Part shown: in pieces, positions 41,101-50,100 of the stretch
Layout of the letters: each line of letters begins with the position of its first letter
How positions within the stretch are numbered: the first letter of the stretch is position 1
Made by a program: the position numbers and the translations under genes
From: Lepisosteus oculatus
Taxonomy: Eukaryota; Chordata; Actinopteri; Semionotiformes; Lepisosteidae
DNA: 64,000 bases
NCBI RefSeq assembly: GCF_040954835.1
Contig: NC_090697.1
Coordinates: 38,996,788 to 39,060,787 of the forward strand
Direction of reading: 5' to 3'
Notes under the pieces: model-generated
What the model saw: the letters and a program-made list of their open reading frames with translations, nothing else
Database searches by the model: none
What the model was told of the DNA's origin: nothing

Positions 41101-44100
41101 CTAGAATGCGTTTCTTAGATTTATTTCACATACATAAGCAATACAGACTTTTAAACATGTCACAACTATAAAGAATAAATTAAGATTATTAGAACTTTCC
41201 AATACAGGCTTCATATAAATCTTACGTACAAGTCATACTAGCTGGAAAAGGGTCAGGACTTACATGTTGCAGATGAGCCTATTTCATAGGACAACATTTG
41301 GGATAATACAAATTCCAGTTCTAAAAATTCTAAGTTTTCCTTCACAGAGTTTGTAGAAGGCATCATATAAGGTTAGTTCATAACCCCCCTGCGTACTTTT
41401 TTATACATGTTGTGAGAGCCCAGAAGTGACTTTTGATTAAATAATAGAATGAACAAAGATTATAAGCTCAACCTGTGTGTTGTGATTTAACAACATGTCC
41501 ATCAGGGGCTTGGTCTAGTGCAATAAAGCCATCCTTAGGAGGGTTTTTAAATTCTTCACTCCCAAAGTTAAACTTCAGCTCAGCATTCTGAAAAATGAAA
41601 ATTGAGTGTAGCAGAGTTAGGAGTGCAATAAAAAGGACAATGACTTCTATAAGTAGAACGTCTTCAAGTGCCCTACATACAGATATAAAGTTTAATACCT
41701 TTAGGACACATGCAGCAAAGAAAGCTTGATTTTTCAAATGTGGAGGAACCTCAAATGCCAGACCCAAATCTTTTCCTAATAAAAATAACAAAAAAAAAGC
41801 CATCACAAAACAGTAAGATACAGTATAATAACCTTTTAGCATTAGGTTTTTAAAAAAGTACTATAAACATCCATCAAAACCTGTAGAAATTTCTAAAAAA
41901 AACTTGTGAAGTCAGTTGCAAATAATGATTTGCATCACTGAATTGATAAGAACAAGCTTAATGAGCAATACATACAGGTTACTGCCGAAATAAAGGAATC
42001 GCCAACATAGTGTTTTAATAGGGTATTTGGTCACCATGAGCCGCTAGAACGGCTTCAATGCACCTCGGCATAGATTCTACAAGTGTCTGGAAATCTACTT
42101 CTAATGTCTGGATCCAAAACACCATTTGTTCCATCATTTAGCGTTTTGTTGATGGTGGTAGATTGACATCTGGTGGCAGAGACAGCCATGGCATTCGCTT
42201 CACTTGCCAAATAACCCAAACAGCACGTCTTTGAACTGTGGGACAAAAAAAATCATGTGGCCACAGGAAAGCCGTGAGAACTGTACATGAAACACACCTT
42301 AAGGTAGGTGCCAAACCCAGGACTCAAAAGCTATGAGGAAGCAGTACTAACCACCATACAACTGTGACAACCATAATCTTATTCATTAGAGAATAAAAGC
42401 ATACCATTTTTAGAGAAACTGATATGGCCTCTGTCTAAATCCAGGTAGCATCCTATAATGTCATGCATTGTGAATTCCTGGAAAAAAAATTAAAAAGAAA
42501 TACACTTTACTTCTTAGAGCTCAAAACATAAATTTGTACTATCATTAACTTTATCAATCTTACCTCCCCATAGCTATCAAATTGTTTGTTGTGGGACTTC
42601 TTTCCAGTTCCACCAAATCCAAATCCAAACTTATCTGTTCCTAATGACATAAAGAAGGGAAACAATATATTGTCATTAAAAGACCAGTTACAGTCAAAAA
42701 GAGTAAAATAAAAGTTTGACTTCAGTAAAACTTACCTAAGTCTAATGCAGCTTGGGATGAAGACCATCCCACTCTACACAGGCCTTGATCATGACAAGCT
42801 ACTTCATAATAGTACTTGCCTACAGAAAGAAAAGATTAGCATCACTGATCACAACTGTGCTGTGTACATATTTAGAACATAGTAGAAGCAAGTGAGCTTC
42901 TTAACTTTGCAATTTTTTCTAATGCTCCAATAGTACAATGATTGCATAATTTATCATTTAAGGCTTTACAGACAGAAATCATGCAACCCACTTCTAATTT
43001 TTAGGTTTTATTGAAAAAACAAAAGCACTACATCCTGTGATCCAGTTATCTGAGTTGATTATGTTTCAATCCATTAATAGAATGAAAGACCCAGAGGAAA
43101 CCAAAATTGACAGAGAGAACATACAAACTCCACATAGACAGCACCTTAGAAACTAAACCAACGAGGCAACAGTGCTAATTTGTAAAATTAATTTTAACCT
43201 TTAAAGGTATAACTGGACAAAAACGGAAAAAAAACCCAAGAGCTAAGAATGACAGTCTTTCATTTTCAAGTGGACAGATTATAACCGATTACAATATAAT
43301 GTGATTAACTATTTATGCAACAATACTGTACCTAACAATTTCATCTAAACACCAGTCCTTCTGTTATAACTGTACTAACCCTTTGTCACTCCCTTAGTTG
43401 AACGACAGCCATGCCACTCCTTGAACTCCCTGCTCTGACAGCACATGCCATCAGGACCAATAGCTAAGAGGGGAAAAAAATCACAAGTGACTCACATGCA
43501 GTCACAAAAAAAACAATTCACTTCATCTTACACTGAGTTATGTATATACATGTTTTTTCAATCATTACTTTTTAAATCTGCCTTAGTCAAAACAATTTTA
43601 GCTAAAAGTAAAAAAAAAAATAATGGTGGAAGGGGTTGACTGTGAAAATCAAAATTACATTCATGACAAATCAACCACTAAAAATGTATCTCCTTATTTT
43701 CTAAAGGTCACATAAAAAGACCATTGTAAATTTATTACATTATTTTGTTACATTTGCTCTTTTGATTTAAAAATTGATATGTCAAAATTGATTAAACACC
43801 AATCCAAATTTTGGGCTTAGTTGCCACTCTATCCTAAAAAAATAACTAAAATGTATTCATAAAATCAATACAATCTACATGAATTTTAACTTTGACTTTT
43901 TACATTAATGGCCAACAAAATCACACTTACCAAAAGCCGAACCTCTGTCATAAGGGTTCATCTGCCATTTGCTAAATACTGATAAAAACCAAAGAGAGAA
44001 CAACTGAAGAAAAAATGAACATTTTGGGCTGATAGCACAACATTAATTTTCACATTTGTCTTTTTAAGTACAAAATACAAAATCGTTTTAAATGCCTTTT

Positions 44101-46732
44101 AGTGCTTTAGTGCTAACAATACATTTATTTTTTCACTTAAATTTAGTAGCCTGAAAGATGTACCACTAACCATCTTTTTCCATCATTTGGTAGAAGATTT
44201 TACCCTGCAAAGCATACTCTTTTTACAAAAGATGCTTGTAACAGCTGATGCTTTGAAATATAAGTAAATATATAAAAACAATTATTCAACAAGACAAATT
44301 TAACCTAGTGTACCTGCCCCTCCAGTTTTCACTGTTGCCTTCCCTTTCTTGCCCTCCTGTTGATCCTTAAGTGTTTCATACACAATCTGAATCACTGGGA
44401 TACTGAAAGCCTTTAAAAAAAACAATTATTAAATATATATATTTTTAATATTTTTGCAAAAAACACACACAAATTACAGGAAGTGAAGCAAACTTTTTTT
44501 AGGTTAGAATCTGAACCACACGGTGTTTAAGTTAACCATGAGCAAAGGTCTAATAGGCATTCATGGAAAACAAATGGAGAATTAAGCAGTATATTTATAT
44601 TTTTTTTTCTTTAGTCTAAGAACACACCATACCGACAAGGCTTAATCCTGTTCAATTTTATCCCATCAAGAATCACAGAAAATATACTAATATTTACAAT
44701 ACGTAAAAGTGCCCATCAGATAAAATTATTTAATATTACTTACACCAGTTTTTCCACTGCCCGTTTCTGCAGCCTGTGAAAAAGAAATACTTGTGTCAGC
44801 GGATATACTGTATATGTGACTTCTAAATTATGTTGTAAAGTCTCTTGAATTAAACAAATGAAAACTTACCATAAGCACATCACCACCTCCAAGAATCAGA
44901 GGCACAGACTCCGCCTGGATGTCTGTGGGGAGTCTATAAGTAGATATTAAACAAATAGATTATTTTAATGCTTTGTTACCATAATATTTCTAAGACAGTA
45001 CCTAACAATAGTATTGAGCACCTTGAACTGTTTTCAGATTTGTTTTTGTTTTAAAAGTTTTTGCTTTAAAACTTTGATTATACACAATATGTGCCATACA
45101 CATCCTACTGGACACATCCAAGAAAAAAAAGGAAATTAATAAATTGTACAAAACTGCAAAAAGATCACATAAATATTCAAACCCTTTGCTTTTGCACAAA
45201 CTTACCTTAATGAGCCACACAATTAGATGAGTCCCATCTGTGCGCACAAATAATGGCTCACTTGATATCAAAATAAATACACCAAATAAATACAATAAAC
45301 AATTCTGTTTAATGTCCCTCAGTAAGATGATTAATTTTAAGCAAAGATTCAACCACGGTGATCAAGAAGTAGAAATAGAAGCCCACTGTCAAGAGTAGTG
45401 CTGGCAGCTTTATGTTATAGTTATTCTTTTCGCCAGCAGAACAGGAGAAGCTTGTCTTGTCTGAGGGGAACATACTGTAGACAGTTATACTGCCAAATCT
45501 TAAAGAAAACCTGCTTTATACGTAAAGGTAAGACAAAACTCCACCCTTTAGTAGGACAATGACCAAAAGTACAAGGTCAAAGCTACACTGGTGAGGCATC
45601 AAGACCCTGATTTGAATCAATAGTCAAAGGCTTGAAAACTGCTGTATGTAAGAGATCCTCAACCAATATGAGAGAGCTTGACCAAATCTCCCAATAAGAA
45701 TGGGCAAAAAGTCCCCCACGTCAGTACTTACAGCTGGTAGAGATGTCCCCAAAAAGACTTCCAGCTGTAGCTGATGCCAAAGGAGCTTCCACCAAATATT
45801 AAGTTCTTAATACTTACTGTATGCATCAATTTGCATAAATGTAACCATTCTCACTTCTGTTTTTGCTGACATTTACCATAACTTGCTACCCTTAGATTTA
45901 CTTATTTTGAGCATTAATCTTTTGAATAAAATGTAAAAAAAAATGTTTATGTAATCTTCTGCAATGTTACAAAATCGAACACCACAGTAAGGGTCTGAAT
46001 GCTTTTGCAATACACTGAATATAATTCCTGAAGGATTCCATTAGTAAGTAAATTCATATAGATCAGAACATACTTTTATATCTTCAGTTAGTAATTAAAA
46101 AATGTATCCGACAACAACCACCGCTGAACAGCAGACAGGTAAAGACATCTCCTGTTCTCAGCAAACAGGTTAATATTATATTAATAAATATTACGGTTGC
46201 AATGGGAGCCTTTAGGCTAATAACTCGCTTAACGACATTCAATGATCAATAATCACATACTGTTTGTCTTCATTGTAAAAAAAAAGACACGTTGCTTCAA
46301 ATATTTTGATGCCTTCGACATTAAAAAGTCGAAAGCTGCATTACTGTTCGTACTACATTGTGATTCATGGTTCGCCATTGAAATCATACTTACAGCCAGT
46401 CCATCTCCTCCACTGCCTGAGCAATTTCGGCCATTACCCCTAGTTCTGTGGTAGCAAATCATGAAGAAAATGCACTCAGTGAATTATAAAATTATAGCTA
46501 ATGAATAAAATATATATTATTATTATTCAAAGGGAAAACGTCTACGTTACTATACACATGCTTACATTATCGCGGTTTAAAATCAATCCTGAATCATACT
46601 AAAAGTCATTACAACTACATTCTTAACAAAGATATTAACATTTAGTTATTTAAAGAAATGTGAACTGTAAATTAAATCTTGCATTAGAGATTAAATAACA
46701 TTTTCGTGGAGTTTACCAGAAAACGCAGCCAT
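32051..46732 (-). CDS. DDX1: DDX1, ATP-dependent RNA helicase (complete, 26 coding exons)
   Basis: Spliced DEAD-box helicase gene. Joining 26 exons in phase gives 2223 nt, that is 740 residues plus stop, equal to human DDX1. Domains in order: Q-region with Walker [10 protein letters not shown] at 45-53; SPRY domain about 70-247 inserted in RecA lobe 1, the hallmark of DDX1; motif Ia PSKELAEQ 294-301; TPGR 346-349; DEAD 370-373; SAT 407-409; lobe 2 with IIFCRTK 510-516, [10 protein letters not shown] 571-580 and HRIGRVGR 601-608; C-terminal tail ending QLFRAF. Almost all introns are GT-AG with clear pyrimidine tracts. DDX1 unwinds RNA/RNA and RNA/DNA, and in animals belongs to the tRNA-ligase complex (RTCB) and RNA transport granules, acting in nucleus and cytoplasm. 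The start codon encodes MAAFS, as in mammals. No frameshift or stop seen. It is divergently transcribed from NBAS. The identity is secure; small boundary shifts are possible, chiefly at exon 21. Confidence 0.97.
32637..32680. repeat. Perfect 13-bp inverted repeat in DDX1 intron 25
   Basis: CATTTTAGGAAAT at 32637-32649 and its exact reverse complement at 32668-32680 with an 18-nt spacer. Could fold into a hairpin in either strand's transcript. Confidence 0.75.
33043..33163 (-). CDS. DDX1: DDX1 exon 25
   Basis: Residues 658-697, [20 protein letters not shown] and onward to YGQRRATA. Acceptor CCGTCTCAG, donor GTATGC. Confidence 0.96.
33377..33472 (-). CDS. DDX1: DDX1 exon 24
   Basis: Residues 626-657, [20 protein letters not shown] and onward to IWYNEKQ. 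This Cys-rich segment is typical of DDX1 orthologues. Donor GTGAGT. Confidence 0.96.
33708..33750 (-). CDS. DDX1: DDX1 exon 23
   Basis: Residues 611-625, [14 protein letters not shown] with the preceding split Arg. Acceptor TTTTTAG, donor GTGAAG. Confidence 0.95.
34150..34175 (+). repeat. 26-bp dispersed sequence, copy 2
   Basis: Identical to 31570-31595; lies in DDX1 intron 22. Confidence 0.7.
35051..35123 (-). CDS. DDX1: DDX1 exon 22 (motif VI)
   Basis: Residues 587-610, including [20 protein letters not shown]. Motif VI is HRIGRVGR, with Val where most DEAD-box proteins have Thr; this is normal for DDX1. Donor GTATGT. Confidence 0.96.
35541..35613 (-). CDS. DDX1: DDX1 exon 21 (motif V)
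   Basis: Residues 563-586, [20 protein letters not shown] and onward to PY. Two in-frame AG acceptors lie 6 nt apart; the upstream one is used here because it keeps the family length (K-G-D-V-R-F in human aligns with R-Q-E-V-K-F). The downstream site would delete RQ. Confidence 0.92.
36065..36970 (+). mobile_element. L1-type LINE 3' end in DDX1 intron 20
   Basis: Plus strand, with frame breaks, reads a region like [12 protein letters not shown], then [15 protein letters not shown] blocks and a final [10 protein letters not shown], then [20 protein letters not shown], the C-terminus of an L1/Tx1-type ORF2. Ends with AATAATAAAGAGTTCTTATA. Inserted antisense to DDX1. Confidence 0.6.
37059..37150 (-). 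CDS. DDX1: DDX1 exon 20
   Basis: Residues 532-562, [20 protein letters not shown] and onward to LERFK. Acceptor ACATTTAG, donor GTAATT. Confidence 0.96.
37563..37709 (-). CDS. DDX1: DDX1 exon 19 (motif IV)
   Basis: Residues 483-531, including [20 protein letters not shown] and ending QQGG. An open frame continues past the donor GTAAAG, so a simple ORF call overshoots; the spliced frame joins exon 20 to give GGGPDRKG. Confidence 0.96.
37936..37987 (-). CDS. DDX1: DDX1 exon 18
   Basis: Residues 466-482, [17 protein letters not shown], the inter-lobe linker. Acceptor TTCTCCAG, donor GTGAGT. Confidence 0.95.
38110..38298 (-). CDS. DDX1: DDX1 exon 17 (motif III SAT)
   Basis: The longest exon, residues 403-465, beginning [20 protein letters not shown]. 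Contains SAT at 407-409, which couples ATP hydrolysis to unwinding, and the linker to lobe 2. Acceptor TGTTTGTAG, donor GTATGC. Confidence 0.97.
38387..38476 (-). CDS. DDX1: DDX1 exon 16
   Basis: Residues 373-402, starting with the D that completes [24 protein letters not shown] and onward to GKRLQ. Acceptor TGTATAG, donor GTAGTT. Confidence 0.96.
38702..38800 (-). CDS. DDX1: DDX1 exon 15 (motifs Ib and II)
   Basis: Residues 340-372, from [20 protein letters not shown] to FLVLDEA. Carries TPGR and the first three residues of the DEAD box; the last D is in exon 16. Acceptor TATATTAG, donor GTATGT. Confidence 0.97.
39436..39496 (-). CDS. DDX1: DDX1 exon 14 (GG motif)
   Basis: Residues 319-339, [21 protein letters not shown]; the GG of lobe 1 is present. 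Acceptor GTTCTAG, donor GTATGT. Confidence 0.95.
39555..40609 (+). mobile_element. Solo LTR in DDX1 intron 13
   Basis: 1055-bp element starting TGTTACAG and ending TGTAACA (perfect 7-bp inverted termini), flanked by a 4-bp ATAT duplication at 39551-39554 and 40610-40613. The termini plus flanks make a 14-bp inverted repeat. Carries an AATAAA around 40390 as expected for an LTR, and a nested dispersed repeat at 40163-40250. There is no coding part. ATAT-rich flanks make the duplication weak evidence on its own. The plus-strand orientation is assigned from the AATAAA and is antisense to DDX1. Confidence 0.65.
40163..40250 (-). repeat. Dispersed repeat copy B (nested in solo LTR)
   Basis: Minus strand: GAAGAAGGCTCCACGGCC then GAAACGTTGTGTTC, later TTTCAGCATGGAATAAACC. 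Its position inside the LTR shows it inserted later, or was carried as part of that LTR family. Confidence 0.75.
40746..40884 (-). CDS. DDX1: DDX1 exon 13 (motif Ia)
   Basis: Residues 273-318. Contains [20 protein letters not shown], helicase motif Ia with Lys in place of the usual Arg. Acceptor CATATAG, donor GTAAG, phase 2 out. Confidence 0.96.
41473..41587 (-). CDS. DDX1: DDX1 exon 12 (end of SPRY)
   Basis: Residues 235-272, [20 protein letters not shown] and onward to KSQHT. Closes the SPRY insertion. Acceptor ATTTTTCAG, donor GTTGAG. Confidence 0.96.
41699..41775 (-). CDS. DDX1: DDX1 exon 11 (SPRY)
   Basis: Residues 209-234, [20 protein letters not shown] and onward to CVLK. Acceptor TTTTTATTAG, donor GTATTA. 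Confidence 0.96.
41975..42250 (-). mobile_element. Tc1-like transposase C-terminal relic with terminal repeat
   Basis: Plus strand begins GGTTACTGCCGAAATAAAGG, a known fish Tc1-type terminus. Minus strand encodes [17 protein letters not shown], the conserved transposase C-terminus, after [19 protein letters not shown] residues. Only the 3' part is present; it lies in DDX1 intron 10. Confidence 0.8.
42255..42362 (-). repeat. SINE-like repeat fragment, copy 5
   Basis: Minus strand: GTGGTTAGTACTGCTTCCTC, then GAGTCCTGGGTTTGGCACC, the 5' half of the family described at 24333. In DDX1 intron 10, next to the Tc1 relic. Confidence 0.65.
42405..42477 (-). CDS. DDX1: DDX1 exon 10 (SPRY)
   Basis: Residues 185-208, [20 protein letters not shown] and onward to SKN. 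Acceptor TTTTTTCCAG, donor GTATGC. Confidence 0.96.
42564..42640 (-). CDS. DDX1: DDX1 exon 9 (SPRY)
   Basis: Residues 159-184, [20 protein letters not shown] and onward to YGE. Acceptor GTCATTAG, donor GTAAGA, ends in phase 0. Confidence 0.96.
42736..42819 (-). CDS. DDX1: DDX1 exon 8 (SPRY)
   Basis: Residues 131-158, including [20 protein letters not shown]. Acceptor TTTCTGTAG, donor GTAAGT. Confidence 0.96.
43050..43180 (-). repeat. SINE-like repeat fragment, copy 4
   Basis: Minus strand: TAGCACTGTTGCCTCGTTGG, then CTATGTGGAGTTTGTATGTT and TTTCCTCTGGGTCTTTC. In DDX1 intron 7. Confidence 0.7.
43380..43463 (-). CDS. DDX1: DDX1 exon 7 (SPRY)
   Basis: Residues 103-130, including [20 protein letters not shown]. 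Acceptor CCTCTTAG, donor GTTAGT. Confidence 0.96.
43931..43978 (-). CDS. DDX1: DDX1 exon 6 (SPRY start)
   Basis: Residues 87-102, [16 protein letters not shown]. Two AG acceptors are close together; TTTTTATCAG is chosen because it restores the family sequence, while the inner AG would give an unrelated reading. Confidence 0.93.
44314..44410 (-). CDS. DDX1: DDX1 exon 5
   Basis: Residues 55-86, starting [20 protein letters not shown] and continuing through the lysine-rich linker into the SPRY domain. Donor GTACAC is weaker than the others but the reading frame continues exactly. Confidence 0.95.
44744..44773 (-). CDS. DDX1: DDX1 exon 4 (Walker A micro-exon)
   Basis: A 30-nt exon encoding [10 protein letters not shown], residues 45-54, the ATP-binding motif I with Lys52. 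Acceptor TTTTTCACAG, donor GTAAGT, phase 0 at both ends. Confidence 0.96.
44870..44933 (-). CDS. DDX1: DDX1 exon 3
   Basis: Residues 23-44, containing [19 protein letters not shown]. Acceptor TTATAG, donor GTAAGT, ends in phase 0. It lies just before the Walker A exon. Confidence 0.96.
45171..46018 (+). mobile_element. Tc1-like transposon relic in DDX1 intron 2
   Basis: Contains CACACAATTAGATGAGTCCC (left part), then, after an internal deletion, the DDE-domain region of a Tc1 transposase (from ACTGTCAAGAGTAGTGCTGG through TTTAGTAGGACAATGACC) and finally the terminal GGGTCTGAATGCTTTTGC. Frames are broken. Antisense to DDX1; it accounts for most of this 1.46-kb intron. Confidence 0.82.
46394..46445 (-). 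CDS. DDX1: DDX1 exon 2
   Basis: Residues 6-22 (reads [18 protein letters not shown] with flanking bases). Acceptor TACCACAG, donor GTAAGT, phases 1 in and 2 out. This is the Q-region of the helicase. Confidence 0.95.
46717..46732 (-). CDS. DDX1: DDX1 exon 1 (coding part)
   Basis: Encodes residues 1-5 (MAAFS) plus one base, followed by donor GTAAAC. The start matches the family N-terminus and sits close to the promoter shared with NBAS. Confidence 0.9.
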
Positions 46733-47059
46733 CTCCGCCACCGAAACGTCAGCCAGTTAACCGGAAACAGCGTGTCGTTACTCTCCTTAATATTGTTCGT
46801 GCGAATCGGGACTCTTGTCTATTTCGTTCCGACTTAATGCAGAAAATGCACCTTTTTCAGAAAATGCAACGGAAACTATGCGTAAACATTACTAATATAA
46901 CAAGCTTTACAAATTATGTTCTGAAAAAGAAAATTTAAAATAAATTATGTTTTTTGAAAATAACATAACGCAAACATTTTTTTTCTTGTTAAAATACTAC
47001 TAAAAACGGTGATGTCTTTTGTGCCTTTCCGGACACCGTAGGTAGATGCACGTAGGATC
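46733..47059. promoter_or_regulatory. Bidirectional DDX1/NBAS promoter region
   Basis: The 327 bp between the two start codons must hold both 5' UTRs and both core promoters. Visible elements are an ETS-type CCGGAA at 46761-46766, an ETS-type TTCCGG in the opposite orientation at 47027-47032, and a CRE half-site ACGTCA at 46746-46751. CpG dinucleotides gather at both ends, unlike the CpG-poor surroundings. No obvious TATA box at a standard distance. Paired ETS sites are common in housekeeping bidirectional promoters; that these sites work is inference. Confidence 0.8.
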
Positions 47060-47170
47060 ATGTCCCCCGCTGCAGACATGGCTGGCAAAAACACTTCAGA
47101 GAACGATGAGGAGAACATTCTCTACGATTTACTCATAAATAGCGAGTGGCCACCGGAGACCGATACTCAG
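47060..47170 (+). CDS. NBAS: NBAS exon 1 (coding part)
   Basis: Residues 1-37, MSPAADMAGKNTSENDEENI then LYDLLINSEWPPETDTQ. The LYDLL-EWPPET block identifies the family. The second ATG at 47078 has the better context (G at -3 and +4), so translation could start there, six residues shorter. Donor GTCAGT. Confidence 0.92.
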
Positions 47171-50100
47171 GTCAGTGAGAACTGAAGGACGGATATTAGG
47201 CTTTAAGGCTTTGTTTCCTTACAATTAATATGTAATTATAAAAGCGTACAGACAGTGACAGGTGAGCCACGTAGCACTAGTGTATTGCAGAATGACGGGA
47301 GACTACTCTTAACTAAAACATGCAACAATAATTGCTACAAGCTTAACTGTTGTGCGTGTGCACCTGCATTACTTGTTTTTTTAAAACTTTTTTTTTGTTT
47401 TGCAGAATCCCAAAAAATAACGATTTGCATTTCATGCATCAATCTACCTGTAATTTTGTATTGAGTAAAGCATGTCATACCATATGAAAGCAAAATAGGT
47501 ATACAGTATATAGTATACATTTACTGTTCAAATACATTGTTCCCTGGGAAAGATACGTGAGTATTTAGCTCATACTCCTTATTGTTAGCACTATGTAGTG
47601 AAACTCTACTGGAAGCACTTTGATAAAGTCCAGCTATCTCTGAGCACATCTCTGAACAATTACAGTAAACTCAGAACAGTGTCATGCAGTACTGTAGCAT
47701 GTACTGCATGTAAAGTGTGGAAATACGTTATTAATACAAGTCGTTTTCATGTTGTGCTATTTAGACTACTTGTAGAGCTGTTTAAAGAGACCACATAACT
47801 TTGTAAGCATCTCGTATATTTACAGTTTGATTAGCTAATGTGTCATAAAAATTAGTAGGTCTTGTATAGACAGGAGTCCACCATCTTGACTACATGAAGT
47901 CTCCTTGAAAAGTGACAAAATGAACTACAACTGCTTACATGGAATTATATATTAAATCAGGGGAAGCTCAGTGTTGCCATCTGAGGTATTGTTTCTTATC
48001 ATCAAAGTCAAAAGTATTTTATTTTCCTCAGTATCTGTATTACCTCAAATGTTTAGTTCAGAAGTGGTCTTTATTACCTGCTTATAAACTATAGCAGTGT
48101 AGTTTCTTCTTCTTGTCTGACTCAAGTTTTAAGAACTTTCTTGTGTTGGATGTGTTAACCTTTTCCGAACTAACAAAACCTCAAAACATCATTGTAGTTT
48201 GTTTTGTGTATGATCTTTTATAATCCTATGATTTGCAGCTTGCGCTCTGCTGTAGCCCAACTCTGATGTCAGGCCTTGAATGGATTATGTTCTTTTGAGC
48301 AAAGTTATCACCAAGCAGGGCAGACCTTCATAGCTGTGTTTGTGCTGGGCTGGAGAAGTTTATTTTTTAAATAAAACATCCCTGGTTTAGATTTAGACAC
48401 ATTTTATTTTACTGTTAGCTGTGGCTCTGTACTGTAATTGTGATGACAATCAAGTAGATTGTTGCAATCTAATGTTTGAAATGCCGAATGTTGATACGGT
48501 ACTTGTATTAGTTATTTTGTAAATAAAAAATTAGATACACTTTGAAAGTTTTCTATGCACGCTATATTTTATTTAATCGGGATATTACTTTACTTATTCC
48601 TTTGCAAATTAAAACAACACACACACTGTATTGATTTCTATATGTCCTGATATGTATGCATATGTTTATCTATAAGGAACAAGTAATAGGTTTATTCCAT
48701 GCTGAAAAGAGAAGAAGGGAAACAAGGTTTCGTCTGTGGAGCCTTCTTCAGGTGTGAGAAAAAGAGGATATTAGACAGCTAATAAGGCATGGGAGAACAA
48801 AAGGCGGGAGTGTGGAAGAGGCAGGAGAGAAGCTGAGTGGGCACTCCACAGCAGGAAACGTTTCCTGCATGCTGATGCAGCTCACCACCTGAACTACTTA
48901 TGTTTATTAATATTTTCTTTTTTGCCTTTTTTGTAGCTGCGAGGGAACAGAGAGCAGAGTTCATCTCTGATTACAAAGGCAGTAACAGGTATGGAAACAC
49001 CTCATATATCTTATGATTTTTTAAGGACTTATGTCTCTGTTTGCTTTTATTTACCATCACATTCAGTAAAATGATTAACATTTTTTTTTAAATGCAGAGT
49101 AGCTTTTCCTTCCTAAGGAACTACATTTTTATGATTCTAACTCATATTACTTCAAAATTCTTCAAATTAAATGGTGTTCTTTGGAGCTTCTACTGTTCCT
49201 TTTTGTCTTCACACTGTATCCTTTCCCAAACATTAGTAAGGATTTTTCCTGTTCTTATTTGTTTGTAAAACTACCGACACTTACCACTTACGGTGCGCTC
49301 ACCACTGCCTAAATTAAAACTTAAACTAAAAAACTGTATAGTTTGTGTAAAGGCCAATCCTTTTGTCATGATAAAATATTAAAGTATGTAGTATGCTTGT
49401 CTAATTTTGCTTTATTATGTACAGATGTAGCCATTCAAAATGCACGGTAAAACCTTGTACCGCTGGAAAACATCTATAGCCTACTGCAGTATGTGATTGG
49501 CTGGCCAAAATGACAGACAGGTGGCACTTGTGCATTGGTTGTTACTAAAACTATTGCTTCTCTTTACTGTTCATGTTTAAATCTGCTAAATATGGAATAT
49601 TAATATGGAATTTTACAACTAAAGTTTGGTAGCTGAGCATAACATTAAGAGGAGCATTATGTCTCTGAAGGTCATAAACGATTGTTTAAATACAAAATAC
49701 ACAACAGTATTCCACTTTCTTCATAAACATTTTAAGCATCAAAGTCTTTCACTCGGTCACTTACTGCAGTTATTTTGGAAAGGATTTTACATGCTCCTGA
49801 CTATATTAAGTTTATATACTTTATAAAAAGTAAACTCTATGGTCACCACACTGTGACCCCTTCCCCAAAAACTTCACGGGGGCAACGTCATGTAGATGAT
49901 TAAGAACTGGATACAATTTTATCTTGCCTAGTGAAAGCAAAAAAACAGATATTTGTCAACGTATTTACTACAATTATCCATCTCAGTGATCTCACTGTGC
50001 GTCCTGTTAACACTTCCAATTAAATTAAAAAAAAAAAACGTGTTTTCAGGTGTAAAATATCTGCTGTAATTGTTAAAGTGTTCTGAAAGAGCTTGGAAGG

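Noticed and set aside
45002..45352. 116-codon minus-strand frame in DDX1 intron 2
   Set aside because: Falls in the intron and overlaps the Tc1 relic; no similarity to DDX1.
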